From Pegea sp. RAD2-039 (taxonomy: Eukaryota > Chordata > Thaliacea > Salpida > Salpidae), in NCBI GenBank assembly GCA_034620365.1, contig JAQGEQ010000046.1:1-64000 (forward strand): DNA of 64,000 bases. Direction: 5' to 3'. The notes beneath the pieces were generated by a model. It saw only the letters and a program-made list of their open reading frames with translations, did not search any database and had not been told where the DNA came from. Positions 1-13,070 of the stretch are shown one piece after another. The stretch's first letter is position 1. The number at the start of each line of letters is the position of its first letter. Made by a program: the position numbers and the translations under genes.

Positions 1-199
1 CCTGACGTAGATGTTAATGTTCCAGTAGTACTACTAGTCGGAGGAACTGATGATGCAGTTGTTGGAATAAGTGTAGTACCACCAGTAGTTGGTGTTCCTG
101 TAACTGTTCCTGACGTAGATGTTAATGTTCCAGTAGTACTACTAGTCGGAGGAACTGATGATGCAGTTGTTGGAATAAGTGTAGTACCACCAGTAGTTG
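1..199 (-). repeat. 108-bp tandem repeat coding mucin PTS region
   Basis: Positions 1-91 are identical to 109-199, giving a 108-bp (36-residue) tandem unit in frame with the mucin exon 1-309. The encoded unit is almost entirely Thr, Ser, Gly, Pro and Val (for example [14 protein letters not shown]), as expected for a heavily O-glycosylated PTS domain. The array runs off the left edge. Perfect identity between copies suggests recent duplication or homogenisation. Confidence 0.92.
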
Positions 200-3100
200 A
201 TGTAATAGTTGTTCCAGTAGTTATTTCTGTAGTCATTGATGTAGTTATTGGTGTAGTAGTAACTTCTGTGCATGTATTATAACAAGTTGTTTTTCCTCCT
301 TCACAGTAGCTATTTAGATAAAAAATGTTTAGTTAGTCTTCTTGACAAATTTGATTTTTTTTTTAAATCTTCTTTTTGAATTCTTACCATATTGAACAAG
401 GAAGTTCTATTGTTTGTCCACTTTCCACTTCTGTTCCGTTGATTATGCACGGACATTTTGTTCCTTCAATGCATTTTCCTTTATGTAAAACAGTTCCTGT
501 TGGACAATGACATCCTTCAAAGCATTCTTCTTCACACACTTCTGTGCTGGTATATGCAGGACAACTTGATGAACATTTGCTTGCACAAGATTTGTATTCA
601 GTTCCATTTTCACATTGAAGTCCTGCAAAATTTTATTTCTATTTATTTATTAACTGAAAACATAGTAACTACTTTTTAACAACTTTTTTTTATTTAGGTC
701 TGTTTATAGAATATTAATTAATTCGTTTTTACCACATCGATCTGTCGTTCTCCATTTAATGTCAACTCCTTTTTCATTGCATGCTCTTGCATAAGCGGCC
801 ACAGCTGTACAGTAACATTCACAGTCACCTCCTCTGTCACAGTAACAGGAATCCCACAAACAATATTCATAAAAAGGTTCAGGGTCCACTACGCTATGAC
901 ACGATGCGAATGTAGACTGGCGAATAATTTTACAAGAGGTCCTGGCCCAATGAGCACGTTGAGGATTTGCCTGACACGGATGAATTCGATCACTTTCTGG
1001 CTGAGGACATGATGCAAAAACTCTCCAAGAGTGAGCAAAGTCAGCAATGTTGGATTCCAGCTCGCCTTTGTTAGATTTGTTTTAGAAATTTAAGAAAATT
1101 GATTTTCTTGTGATTTTCAATTTTTTAACTTTTAATGATTTTCAATTCATTTTGGAATTATTTAAACGTTGATTGGAACTCAAGTAGCTAACCTTGTCGT
1201 GCACGGTTGTCGTTCAAAGCATTTCTGTCAAAGTTTCCGCATAAGCCACAAACTTTCCCTTCAAAAGATGGGATCAAGTTTACATAAACTCTTGTTGCTC
1301 CATCCCACATGACTCGAACACCGATCTTCATTTTGACCCAAGTATTTAAATAAATTGCTTTGAAAAGTAAAACTCTTTCACCTCTAATTCAAAAATATAA
1401 AAAAGTCCGCTTTGCATCATCTTGTAGACTGCCTTAGGAGTTGATGAAGTTGCAAAAGGGTTTCTTTGAACTTTTGGTTTGGCCCCTCTTACCATTCTTA
1501 TTGATTTGTCGTGATAAATAATCTTAGAAATTAGAAAAGTTTCGTTAAATAATATTTATTACGTTTATTATGTTAGAATTACTTTCACAGCTCTTGAACA
1601 AATGATCCCTCCCGTTGTACAAGGAACGTTTTCGACTATTACTCGAAAATTGCCTTCACTACTTCCACAGAAATCTTCTGACAGAATATATGCACATTCA
1701 CCAAAAAAGTTGAAGCTGTTTTGATCAAATGTTTGGAAGTGAGAGTCAGCAAATGTTGTGCACGTGGACGGGCAATCATAGTTCGTGCAGTTCCATTTGT
1801 TAGCATGACATTGGCTAGAAAACAAAAATTTTTAAACAAACCATCTATAAAATATTTTGCCTAGTTCGTTAATTCTTCTGGTTTAATAGCTATTGTTATT
1901 GTTTTAATCTTCTTACCACAAATTACAATCTTTTTTTGCTGTTTCTCCGTCTCGATACTTTTGTCCATGAAGATAACAAGGACATTCATCTAAGTCGATA
2001 CACTCGCCATCCTCTAATACTTTGCCTTCTGGGCAAGCACAACCTTCTTTACATTCGCTACTGAGGCATGCTGGGTTAGGGTCTTTGCATGAAGGTTGGC
2101 ATTTTGGGGTTGAACAGTTACTCCAAGTGAACTTCTATCAACACAAATTAAATTGATGAGTTATGAGATAAACTAATCAATTTTTCTACAACCTCAGAAC
2201 AAGCTTTCAAAGTGCAATCTGGGATTGGCTTTTCAATCCACTTTCCACCAGTGCAAGTGTATGCTCTACAAAGTGACTGAAGAACTTTTCTAGGTTCGTG
2301 TAAAACCCCACTGTGTAGTGATTTAAAAATTAATTAGAATTATACAAGGTTAAGAAATGACTGAATGACTCACTTATAAATACAAGGACAGTCTTCTGGT
2401 AAAACGCAGCGGTTATATTTTTCGTCGTAAAAGATTTTACCTTCTGGACAGACACAGCCTTCCACACAATAAGAGTTCTGCAAGTAATTTCGTTTCACAT
2501 ATTATTGTATTATTCGTAAATCAAATGTGTGCTAACATCAACTCCTACAACTTCACTTGTTCCGTTGCGAACATGCTCGCACGTCAAAGAATATTCAGTT
2601 CCACCACATGCTTCCCAAGATGTACCAGGTGAACATGAAACTTCACAACCAGCAGTTTCTCGCCACATTTCAATTGAAACATTTGCTCGTGAACAGGCGC
2701 GAGCGTAACTACTAAAAATTGAACATTTGCAAGCTTCGATGTTTGAGTCTGCTCGCTGCTGACATAAACACATCTCATGTGTACACATTTTAATGTAATG
2801 ATTTGGCGACACTTTTGAATTACATTTCTTAAATAAACCTGAAAACAAAAAGAATCAAATAAGAATCTTTACTCAGAGAGACTATAGAATTGAGACCTCT
2901 TTGCATTTCTTGACAGGCTTCTTCAGCTTGCCTATGATAGTGACTACTTGTATGGCATGCATCATTTATAACTCCCGTCAATGGCATGTCTCTATCACAC
3001 TTTGAGTCTGTTTTCCAGGAGTTACCAAACTCTGCAGAGTTGACTGTAATCTCTCCATTTTGCATGCTCAGATCATCTCGCTGATCGTAGTTAAGTATAC

Positions 3101-6100
3101 CACATAAACCTGAGACCTATTTACAAGCAATGTATGATGGAAGTAAACAAAACATGTAAGCTTCTATAACCTTGTTTTTAAAACTTGGAGGAAGCTGTAG
3201 ATAGAAATCTGAATCGTCGCTCCATTCAAATTCCAACCCAAAATCAGTTCTAAGTCGATAATATAAGGAAGAAATTCTTTTTATTTCGACAACTGTATTA
3301 TGACTTCCGAAGTAGGAGAAATAAGGTAAACTGATTTCAGTATTTCCTTTGTAAACTCTTCCATTAAAAGGTATTCTAATAAAGCAAATTTAAGTAGTTG
3401 TTTGTGGGTGGTGTTAATGGCAATTATTTTTGCTTCTACAAACTAAATCTTACTTATAAGTTTCGCCTTGAAAAAACTTTACTTCAATTGTCTTTTGACA
3501 AGCTTCAAATTCAGTGTTTTCACAGTGAGAGCTGTTCATCCAGATCGTAAAAGCATTTTCGTCTCCAAATCTAGTTCTCGCCAAAATGTACTCGCAACCA
3601 CCAGCAAACTTCAAACATGAAATTGTTGTGTCAATCTACAGCGGATCAAACCAAAGCAAAGTAACTTAAAGATTGTTTGAAGCTGCTACATCAAGCAACA
3701 AAAAACTTTATGAAAGTCAACTTAAAACCCCAAGAACAACATTTTTATGCAAGCCAAGTGTTTTTGGCTGAATCCATCTAGTAAGCTTTAATTTTAGTTG
3801 TTGGAAGTAACATCGCTTATATTAGAAATAAAAGTCTTGTAAGTGGAACACATGGGTATTTATGTGGTTAAATATTTACTCAAGGAGACTGAAGTCACAC
3901 TTAAGGAGCTGATAAGTATTTCAGAATCTTTGATTTATACATTAAAGTGACTTACTAATGATCAGTGAAAAAAATTGTTGAATTGAAATTGTTTTTAACC
4001 TGAAACCATTTTCCATCAAATGTCAAGTAATGATCTTCTGCTATAGCTGAACACGTTTCTTCACATTCATTTTTTGTGCAGATCCAAGACCCACCATCAC
4101 AAGTACTTTAAACATTTTATATTTATTACTATAATAAACTCTTCAAAACTAAAAAGAATGATTAAGATTCAAAATTCAACGAAATATATTTTTATATTTT
4201 GCAGCAAAACTTAATAAACAGAAGCTTCTACTGAATGAAATACTTACCAGTTATTACACCCTTGGGATATTACATCATTTTGATAAAACGTTTTTCCATC
4301 ATTAAAGCAAGGACATTCTGTTTTTAAAATACATCGATCTTCATCAGAATTGTAGATCAATCCTGAGTAAAACAAACAGGTTAGTAGAAAATGCGAAAAA
4401 ATAGGTTTAGATAAACCTTTGGTAATTTTCAAAATTATAACATTAAAAAAGATAATTGTTAATTTATATTTGTAATAAAAATTGCTTCAAACAACCTTTA
4501 TACAGCAGCAAATATATTTTTAATTTCATATTTGTTTACAAACCTATCTTGGTTTAAAATAAACCCTTGTTATATATTTCAGATAAATTTATAATAGTAA
4601 AAACTATAAATAAAAGTTGGACTGGTTTTTCAAAACTTTTACAATAAAATTAATTTAGTTTTATGTCCAGCATTAAAAAAACCATTTTATTTGAGATCGT
4701 TTGTTTGAATACCCTGCAAACATACCTTCAGGGCAGAAACAACCCTTGACGCAGTATTCATTTGCACATTCTGCCATCAGTTGTGATCTTTGACAAGTTT
4801 CAGTACAAGATGGTCCACATTCTTTATACAACATTGTACTGCTGCAATTTTGATCTAGAAAAAACTAAAATGTTAAAAAAAACAACACCTGTTGGTGATT
4901 AGTAAAAAATTGCAACATACAACAAAAGTCGACTGTTCTCCATTCAAGAATAACTCCAACAGTTGCACATTCATGTGAATAAGCAGAAAATGAGCTGCAG
5001 CTGCATTGACTGACTGATGACTCGTTTTCACATGAGCACATCTCATCAAGGCACATGTGAATAAATTTCTGAAATAAAATGAAAATAATAAATACTAGTG
5101 AGTATTTTGTTCAAGTATTCTACCTCAGGTGAAACTTTGTCATGGCATGAAATAAATGGAGCTGACATGAGCTTTTCACATTGAGTTATGGCAGTTGAAG
5201 GAATATTACAGCTTGGAGTTCTTGTTTGTTCGTTTTTACAGCATAACTTTGAAGCTGATACACTACAATGACCACGAACCAATGTACTAATTTCCATTTC
5301 CTTAATAATGTGTTTTTAGTTATTATCAGCCAAAAATTAGCTTAAATAATTTACTCTTAAATTAATTTACAAAAAGTTCAAAAAATATGAATAATTTGAT
5401 AAAACTAAATAGTTTATTTCAAACTAACAGATCCGTAAAAATTGAATTCATTATCGACATTTCCATCAAAGTTGCCACATAACCCATCCATATCCTCGTC
5501 CTTATATGAATTAGGAAGGATAATAATAACTTCTTGGTTGTTATCAAAGATAACTTCAACTCCTTGGAAAATAATTCGCAAATTTTGTCCATCATTTTTA
5601 AACAATGAAAAGATGGTGATAAAAGTTTACCTGAAGGCAGTCGAACTGCTGTGTAATGTGTTGAAAGTTTTTTAAATAAAAGTAGATCATCAACTATTGA
5701 AGGAACTGCAACAAATTCTCCATTCAAGCTCGCTGTATGGTTTGGGTAGAGTATGATACTATAATCTTCATATGAATATATTTGAACTGATTTCTTGCAA
5801 GTACCAAGTGAACAATCAAACTCATTTTGTACCTAGATATGAAAATTGATCAAGCTTTAATCTTTGTTTCAATTGTACAAAATTACAGCGATAGAAAAGT
5901 CATTCTCCATAAACGCAAGTTGATATGTACAGGAACCAGTAAATGAAAAATGCTCTCCGTCAAAGGTTGTGTACTGCCGAGAACCACTCGCAACACAAAC
6001 TCCTTTTTCTTCATCATATGCTATTGTAGCAGCTTCCACAACAGAAGGGTACACGCGTTCATCACATGATACCCCTCTATAATCAGCAACACAACGGCAA

Positions 6101-7150
6101 ATCCCTCCAATACATTCACCATTTAGTCCACATTTTGGATTACAAATTTCTGCATTGTATGTAAAAAGTCAACGCGAGCATTCAATGCTTCTTGGAATGA
6201 GTTTTTTTATTAAAAGATAATATATTTAGTATTTCAAAAATGTATTCTAAAATGAGAGCTCATACCATCGCTGCATTTTGGTCCTTCGTAACCATTACAA
6301 CAAGCATAAGTTTCCCCATCAAGAAAGCCGTCAGTAATATCGACTTCTACTTGAGTTGTTCTAGAAACATTTTAATCAAGTTTAAAGCAAATATGTAATT
6401 ATGGAACATTGTGGTATTCAGAAGCCATTTTCGCTTGAAGATTTTATATTTTTCTTTCTGGCTTGCTTTAGCTGCCTACGTCACTTGAATTGTTCGTTAG
6501 CAGACAAAGACGAAACCAGAAAGCCAAACAAATGAAGATTATACTTAGTCTGAAATAGGAACTTATTTTTGGTTAGTAAACTTATAAGTAGATCACTTAA
6601 TAGTCTCAATAACTCTTCATAATTATGAAGCTCTTTCAGTTTTAAAAGCGGTTTGCTGGATCTAAAATATTTTTGCAAGGCTTTTGATCTTTTGTGTCTA
6701 AACACTAATTTTCTTTCAGAACTTTCGATCTATAAATTTTCAAACCATAGAAATCGGTAAGGTAATTATTTTAGTTTTGAATACTTGTTACTGAGATTAG
6801 AATACAGTATTTTAGAAAAAATATGAAATAAAACGTTTCTTTTAGTAAAAGTATTCTAAAAAATACATATGATGGTTGCTAAACATAACTTCAAACCTGT
6901 TATATATGCAAGTATCTTCAGATTTAGATATCAGTGTCTCAGTCGAAGGATCATGATAATCAGAGCACGCTCTCGGGGAAGTCTTGATATGTCTCAAAAC
7001 ACACCAACTGAAATAAAAAATTATAATATTTAACATCTATAGGCAAATAGGAAATTTGGATGAGAAAGTGACTTACTGCTCACTACCAAACACATTTGTG
7101 ATTTCAGCAGAAAGTATTATTAAAACAAGGAAAGTTTTGATGAGATACAT
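1..7150 (-). CDS. Gel-forming-mucin-like secreted protein (D1-D2-D'-D3-PTS), 3' end beyond window
   Basis: Secreted multimeric glycoprotein of the MUC2/MUC5/VWF type. The start is the ATG at 7150, followed by a hydrophobic signal peptide ([13 protein letters not shown]). I resolved 24 phase-consistent exons: 7077-7150, 6897-7007, 6266-6360, 5887-6149, 5631-5832, 5429-5562, 5124-5300, 4921-5068, 4726-4854, 4248-4362, 4000-4105, 3454-3635, 3171-3375, 2897-3116, 2537-2838, 2374-2477, 2193-2310, 1917-2134, 1583-1814, 1382-1522, 1193-1325, 733-1065, 388-622, 1-309. They give about 1428 residues up to the window edge. Domains in order: EGF-like (about 85-125), VWD1/C8/TIL (130-480), VWD2/C8/TIL (483-895), TIL' (896-967), VWD3/C8/TIL (968-1325), then a Thr/Ser/Pro region. 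This is the N-terminal plan of gel-forming mucins. D3 keeps CGLCGNFD, but D1 reads DGLCGNFDG and D2 reads SGLCG, so the first Cys of the CGLC pair is lost in both. The C-terminal part is not visible. Confidence 0.9.
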
Positions 7151-10100
7151 CTTAAATATCCACTGCAGAAACCGACAACCTTGATTTCGATTTGAAGTTC
7201 TTGACTAGAACCAAAATGATTGAGTTTTAGGAATACTTTTTACGTTTTAACAAATATCTTCTATTTTAAACGGATAAAAAAAAATTTAAGTTTGAGATAG
7301 CTACTAACTTTTCAAACAAGCTATCGAGCTTATAACATCATTTTATTTTTAATTTACTTAAACCGCTATTACAAACTTACTTTTAGTTTGATAAATTGTA
7401 AATGCACAGCAAAAGATTTCTTCTGTATATCTACAACAATGAGAACTTATATACTGAAACTCCATTAAGATATCTGTTAGCTTTCTCATAGTATAAATTT
7501 AACAGATCCGGTAATAAGGAAGTTTGTTTTAAAAGATTTCAAAAAAACTTTGTACTAAAAATTGCGATACATTTTATATTGTAAATATAATAAAACTTCA
7601 AAAAAACGTAAATAATAATTGAGAAAGATTTAAATTTATGTTTTAATAATATAACGAAAAGGTAAGCTTGAATTTGAAGTTTATATGAAATATATTTTTT
7701 ATTCATAAGCTGGAGATATGCCATTATAAAAATAGATTTTGATTAAGACTGTACCTTTAATTACAGTACATGTAAACTTAACAGGATAATAAAGTATCTG
7801 AATTAAAAAAGTATATTAAAAAGAATAGTTCCAAAGCCGACAATGTTTAATAGAAGCTTACATAATATGTTACTAAGTATAATTTGGTAATTCTTATACT
7901 CTCAATAAAATTTTCCAATCTTCAACTATTTGTAGCTTGTATGAACTATATTTTTATACATATCCATTTATAGTTTGCATCAAATCTTATGTTTATATAT
8001 GGTTTAAAATATCTTACAACTTTAACATTTATTTTTAGATACTTAATATCTGATTATACTCTAAAATTGGTGATTGAAGGACTAAACATCATACTATTGA
8101 TGCTTCAATCATACTAGCTTGACATACCTTTAGCTTTATCTCTTTCTGATTTAGCAATACAATTCAAGTTTAAACAATTTTGGATTTGACAGTCTATTTC
8201 ATCGCATGGTTCTTCTTTTTTTTTGCTAACTTAATTTTCAGTTTAAAAATATTTAAAAGTATTGATATTTAATAATATGTGAGGTACATGTTTACAGATA
8301 AGTTTTTTTATTAAAATTTATTTTATTAATAAAAATATTTTACAAAATAAATATTAGCAAAGCTTTCAAAAAACGTTAACCATTAAATTTAACTTCCTGA
8401 TATTTCGTAACATTTACGTCTGTAGATATCTTCAGCAAACTGTTTTATCTTAACTGCTTCCTCATTTAATTTTATTTTTTATATTGAACTTTACCTTAGA
8501 AAGCTCTCTTGCAATTTAAGTAGAAGCTTGGAAACAGTTTAAAATCTTATAAAAAATAAGCATTTTTGGATGGTTAAATATTACAAGACTACTTTAAAAA
8601 TACTAATTTGTTATACCAAATTTTATATTAAATTAGTGATTTTAATTTGCTCACCATAAATAATCACTTTTTGCCATTAGCACTTTTCTATACATCAGAA
8701 TATAAATTTATTCATAGAAGTATTGATCAATGTTTATTCTTTCTGTTTGAAATACAAAATGCTTATTTGTTAGTTGTTGAAAATTTTAATTGATTGTTTA
8801 ACAGTTATTTTTTAAGTCTTACTTTTTAATGTTAAACCTTCATCATGTTTTACTTTTTGGTTTGAAATGATTTAGATATTTTGCATTGTGAACCAAGTGG
8901 CTAAATCTGATATATTTTATTTGAGCTTTTTCTGCTATCTAGTAATGGTGAAGTAAAAATTATTCAGCCAAAAAACGTCAAAAGTATAGTAGCGTGTTTT
9001 ATCAAGGAAAATTAACTATAATTTAATAAAGATGATTGAACTAAATATATCTTTACAAGTTTGCTGATTCAAACTATGTATAAATATTAACAGTTCATGC
9101 AACAATTTTATATATATATATTATTCAAGCAGCAGATATGTTACAAAAAAATCATAGAGATTAAATATAGAGATTAAGTAGTTAAACATTTTTTTTACAA
9201 TTTATGGTCATACTAAATGTTAAAACTAAAAATGGAAATCATAGAACTAAAGAAATAAATCATGTTTTTCATGCTGTAAACTTATTAAAAAAAAAAATTT
9301 GCTGGCTTTTTACATACATAAACTTTTTTCTTATTAAGTTATATAATCAACTTAGACAGAAAGAAACTTTTATATTTTTTAGAACTAATAAATTAACTTT
9401 TTTTACTTTGAAACACTGCTCGAGGTCAAAACTTGATAAATTTAGTGTTGTTGCCTTCTATTAAATATTTGTATCATTTTTACCATAAACTCTACTTTTG
9501 TTTATTAATTAATAAGTATGAAATTATCTAATAACTATTTGATAATTAATTTTATTTTTATTATGATCATTATTATTTATTAGTTTAATAGTTACTATAA
9601 TTAAATGCTTGTAGTTGTTGATAGAAAGAAATTTCATTTCATATTTTTTGCTCTAATTATTTTATAATTTAAAAACTTTATTATCAAGTGTAATAAATTT
9701 ATTTTGTCATTGTGTTTTTATCTGCAAGCTAATTATAATTCTTTTGTTTAATAATAAGTTTGCTTTCACATAATTTTATATTTATAATTTTTTAAATAAG
9801 AATCTAGAATGTCTAATTTGTTAATTTATTTTTTATAGTTTTTATAATCAAACTGTACATCAGATAGTCATTTCTTATAACTTTTATATATTCTTACAGA
9901 ATGGTTTCTAAATCTAAGAAGTTGTTTTATATTTGGAGTTTTTCTTTAGTTTCTAATTCATTCATAAAGATCTTTTTAAATTGCTTTGTTATAATATAAT
10001 CCAATTCTTATAATGACAATTTATATATCTGCTACAAAAAGGTCTTTTTATTAGTTTATAAAAAAATGTAATATTTGAATATTAAATATATTTATTATAT

Positions 10101-10254
10101 TTTAACCAAACTCTTATATTTGATTTAAGTTTTTAAACTATTCATCAGTACTTATGCTTTTGTCAAAATATTTTATATCTCATCTTATATTTTCAATGAA
10201 AAATTATTTGCTTCTATTTTACTATTTATAAATGAAGTTTTAAATTTTTATTAG
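7151..10254. other. Intergenic, AT-rich; one possible orphan exon
   Basis: About 3.1 kb between the divergently transcribed mucin and ATP5PF genes. It should contain both promoters, but I see no clear core-promoter motif in the A/T background. Apart from the cysteine-rich candidate at 8131-8222 I found nothing coding-like. A long open frame near 9204-9464 is Lys/Phe/Ile-rich low-complexity translation. Confidence 0.5.
8131..8222 (-). other. Candidate orphan exon with C-x4-C-x4-C-x3-C pattern (CMC4-like?)
   Basis: The minus-strand reading gives EEPCDEIDCQIQNCLNLNC followed by a Lys-rich stretch, ending exactly at a GTATGT donor. The spacing PC-x4-C-x2-Q-x-C-L resembles the start of the small mitochondrial twin-Cys protein CMC4, but the expected downstream CC is not found. 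A possible upstream exon lies near 8395-8470, with a donor whose phase fits. A possible terminal exon lies near 8030-8080, followed by AATAAA. No start codon is resolved. It could be a diverged small gene, a pseudogene remnant or chance. Confidence 0.25.
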
Positions 10255-10264
10255 GAAATTAAAT

Positions 10265-11194
10265 ATGTTGTATGGGCAAAATTTAAGAATGTTTCTGAGA
10301 GCTTTCCGAAGCAAAGAACTTTATCAAAGAAATTTTGGTTTATGTGCTGTTGCTTTTAATAAAGTTGATCCTATCCAAAAATTATTTTTGAATCAAGTAT
10401 GTTATTAGATAATTTAAAAAGTATTTGTGATAAATGTAGTTAAAACAAACTTTTTGAAAGTTTGTGACCTTGAAAAAAAAGAAAATTGTTTTAATTATTA
10501 AATTGTTTAAGTTATTTTTATGTAAAAGATTATATTAAACATTTCAAATTTATTTAATTTGGTTAAACTGACATATTTAATGGTCTTATTTTTTGTTCCA
10601 TTATATTCTTTATTATATATTTTTAAGATTGTTTTTTTTTCTTTAAGTGGTATGCTTAGTTAGATATAGTTTTTCAAAATAATAATAATTGTGAAATTTA
10701 TTTAAATTGATTATAACCATGTTTAAGTATTTTCATTAAGAACTGATATATAACACTGTTAGTTTCTTCATTTTCTTATCTTGTACTTTTGATTCATAAT
10801 TTGTATTTTACTTATTTCTCTGTAAAGCTCTCATTTTTACATTTAATCTTATAATTATCTTATAATTATTTATTATTAGAAATAATCCTAAGCAATTTAT
10901 CTTATATTTTATATTTTAAGCTAAAAAAATGTATTTTGTTAACTACTGCTTCAACTTAAACTAATATATAAATGAATTAACAAATAATCTGATCTTTAGG
11001 TCAATGCTTATAAAGCTTTATCAGAAGAACAGGGCGGAGGTCCAGTTGATGTTGATGAATCTTATGAAAAGAAAAAGGGTGATGCCATTGCAAGATTAGC
11101 AAATGCTTACAACATTGGAAACCCAAATGAGTTTCCTACTTTCAAGTTTCAGGAACCTGACCTAACACAAGATGATATTCCTCTTGAGTCTTAA
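10265..11194 (+). CDS. ATP5PF: ATP synthase peripheral stalk subunit F6 (coupling factor 6), mitochondrial
   Basis: Nuclear-encoded subunit of the peripheral stalk of mitochondrial F1Fo ATP synthase, helping hold F1 stationary against the rotating c-ring. The two coding exons are 10265-10396 and 11000-11194, with a 603-bp phase-0 intron (GTATGT...TTTAG). An AG at 10253-10254 just before the ATG suggests a further 5' UTR intron. The product is 108 residues, the same length as the human protein. The N-terminus (MLYGQNLRMFLRAFRSKEL) is basic and lacks acidic residues until near its end, as a mitochondrial presequence should. The family core follows: KVDPIQKLFLNQ, then a Gly-rich EEQGGGPVDVD and FPTFKFQEPDL near the C-terminus. 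No paralogue is seen nearby. Confidence 0.95.
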
Positions 11195-11387
11195 CTCATC
11201 TAAATCTTATTATTTGTTGGCATTATTAGCCTATAGATAATTCAGAGTTTTATTAAATTGAGTCAAACAATTTCTGTTTTCATTATTATAAAACTGAAAT
11301 ATATTCTATAGCAAAATGTTTTTGACTATTTTGCTTTTATTCAATAGCAGGAAATTTATTGATGAATAATTTTTAACAAATCTTCTC

Positions 11388-11393
11388 AATAAA
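11388..11393 (+). promoter_or_regulatory. Possible polyadenylation signal (AATAAA) of ATP5PF
   Basis: AATAAA lies 194 bp after the ATP5PF stop. In such AT-rich DNA the hexamer is common by chance, so position is the only support. Confidence 0.35.
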
Positions 11394-12788
11394 TAAGATA
11401 AATCTTTATAAGCAGCCAGGTTAAGTACATCAGTCTCTAAAGCACATAATATTAATTTTCTAAAATGGCAGGTAGGCTGGTATGATGACTGCTACAATAC
11501 AGAAACACAATAATATAATAGTTCTTGTTTGAAAAGTTGTTAATGTGCAAACTTACCTCTACTAACAACAATAACGCTTTTCTTCAGATGGCATTTAGCA
11601 GATAAGTTATAATTCCTCTTGTCTGTTCAGCTATATATCTACTAATTACACAAATTTATTATTTTCGTGTAACCTTCTATTTCTAATTTTTATTTATATT
11701 TAGTCTGTACCTTAAAAAGATTTAAAGCCACTGATTTACGTTTATGGAAATTAGTAAATTTAATAATAGTTTGTATTTTTGTTGAAAATATGATGGCTTA
11801 TTTGGTTCTAAGAGGCAATCTTTAGTATAAATTCTACAAAATAAGCTAGCTGTAATAGTGCTTCGACAAGTGCAAGAACAAACTAAAATAGTGAAAAGTT
11901 CTGTTTACACATCTCTCTAATTGATTAAAGCTTAATTGCGGATCTTAGTTTACAAAATATAAATTTGTAAGGCATATCTACCTAAAAGATATCTACAAAG
12001 TAAAGATTGAGAAAGTCGGATGATAAGTTATTTCTCATTACTTAGACGAAATGTATTTCTTTGGAATGCTTAGGACGATACTTAGGCTAATCAGTTAGTT
12101 ACAGAAGTATAGAAATTGTCTCTACAACTCAGGCGAATGCAAGTGACACACATCTAGTAAGTTTGTTGGCAGACTCAATTCTTCATCACAACGATATCTG
12201 ACAAGCTTAGCTACGAAGTCACTATAAAACCTCGTATTCCAGTTGGTTTTAAGTCTAATATTTTATATATATGTATCTGCAAAAAGGAATATATTCTAGT
12301 AATGGTTATTGACCTGACAATAGTAGCAGTAAGCAGCTCATAGTGCTAGCGGATTTTATCAAAGAAATATTGAGAAAAAGCTAGCTGGGTAAACAAAAGA
12401 TATGATATAAGAGCGTCGGGTTTTATAACTGAGGAGGTACTTAGGTGTTAAGAAGATAGAAAAATCTGACTTATGTGGATATAAAAGCTGGATTTCTTGA
12501 ATACCTTAGCTTCAAGACTGCTAAACTAGGAAGATAGATTTACAGTTGTATTTTTAGATTCACAAATGACTAACGAATAAAGGCTTGCGACAACCTCTTC
12601 AACATTCAAAGAATGTATTTGAATACTTCGATCTCAGTTTTTTTTAGGGTACAAGGGCAAAAGTTCAATATCTCGAGATGTGCGGACGAAAAAAGGGTTG
12701 CCTAAGGTTAAGCTGAACTTGCTTACAGAATATTTTGAGAACTCTGATTTTTCTAATTGCACTAGACAAGGTTTAAAAGCTTTTTTCG

Positions 12789-12824
12789 ATTAATCAACTT
12801 GTTCGAATAAAATAGTTGATTAAT
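12789..12824. repeat. Perfect 11-bp inverted repeat
   Basis: ATTAATCAACT (12789-12799) is matched by its exact reverse complement (12814-12824) across a 14-bp loop. It lies just upstream of the dispersed repeat copy starting at 12843, so it may belong to the same decayed element. No function is assigned. Confidence 0.6.
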
Positions 12825-12842
12825 TTTATTCATTTGTTTTAT

Positions 12843-13070
12843 TAAACGCATGGCTACAGATCAAAAATTATATTAACTTTTTTTATGACCATAAAACATT
12901 ATGACTGTAGAAAAATAATGAAAAGGTCCTTAGTATCACAGCTCAAAACAATTAATAAACAAATAGGAACACTGCACAGGCATAGATAAATACAATCTAT
13001 AAACCAAAAATACAAAATAAGTGGAGAAAATGAAGAAACTAAAAAAAATAATTACAAATATAAAAAATGA
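12843..13070 (+). repeat. Dispersed repeat copy A (related to 22847-23010)
   Basis: Begins ACGCATGGCTACAGAT, nearly identical to the block at about 22852. Further shared blocks in the same order include a 22-bp stretch with one mismatch (AGAAAATGAAGAAACT core) near 13019. The two copies are diverged and full of small indels. I infer two fragments of one transposable-element family. Confidence 0.5.

Noticed and set aside
1..199. Direct repeats at the left edge as a possible CRISPR array
   Set aside because: The copies are contiguous without spacers, in frame with a mucin exon, and the genome is animal.
9204..9464. 86-codon plus-strand open frame
   Set aside because: The translation is Lys/Phe/Asn-rich and low complexity, with no splice or family support, as expected by chance in about 75% AT DNA.
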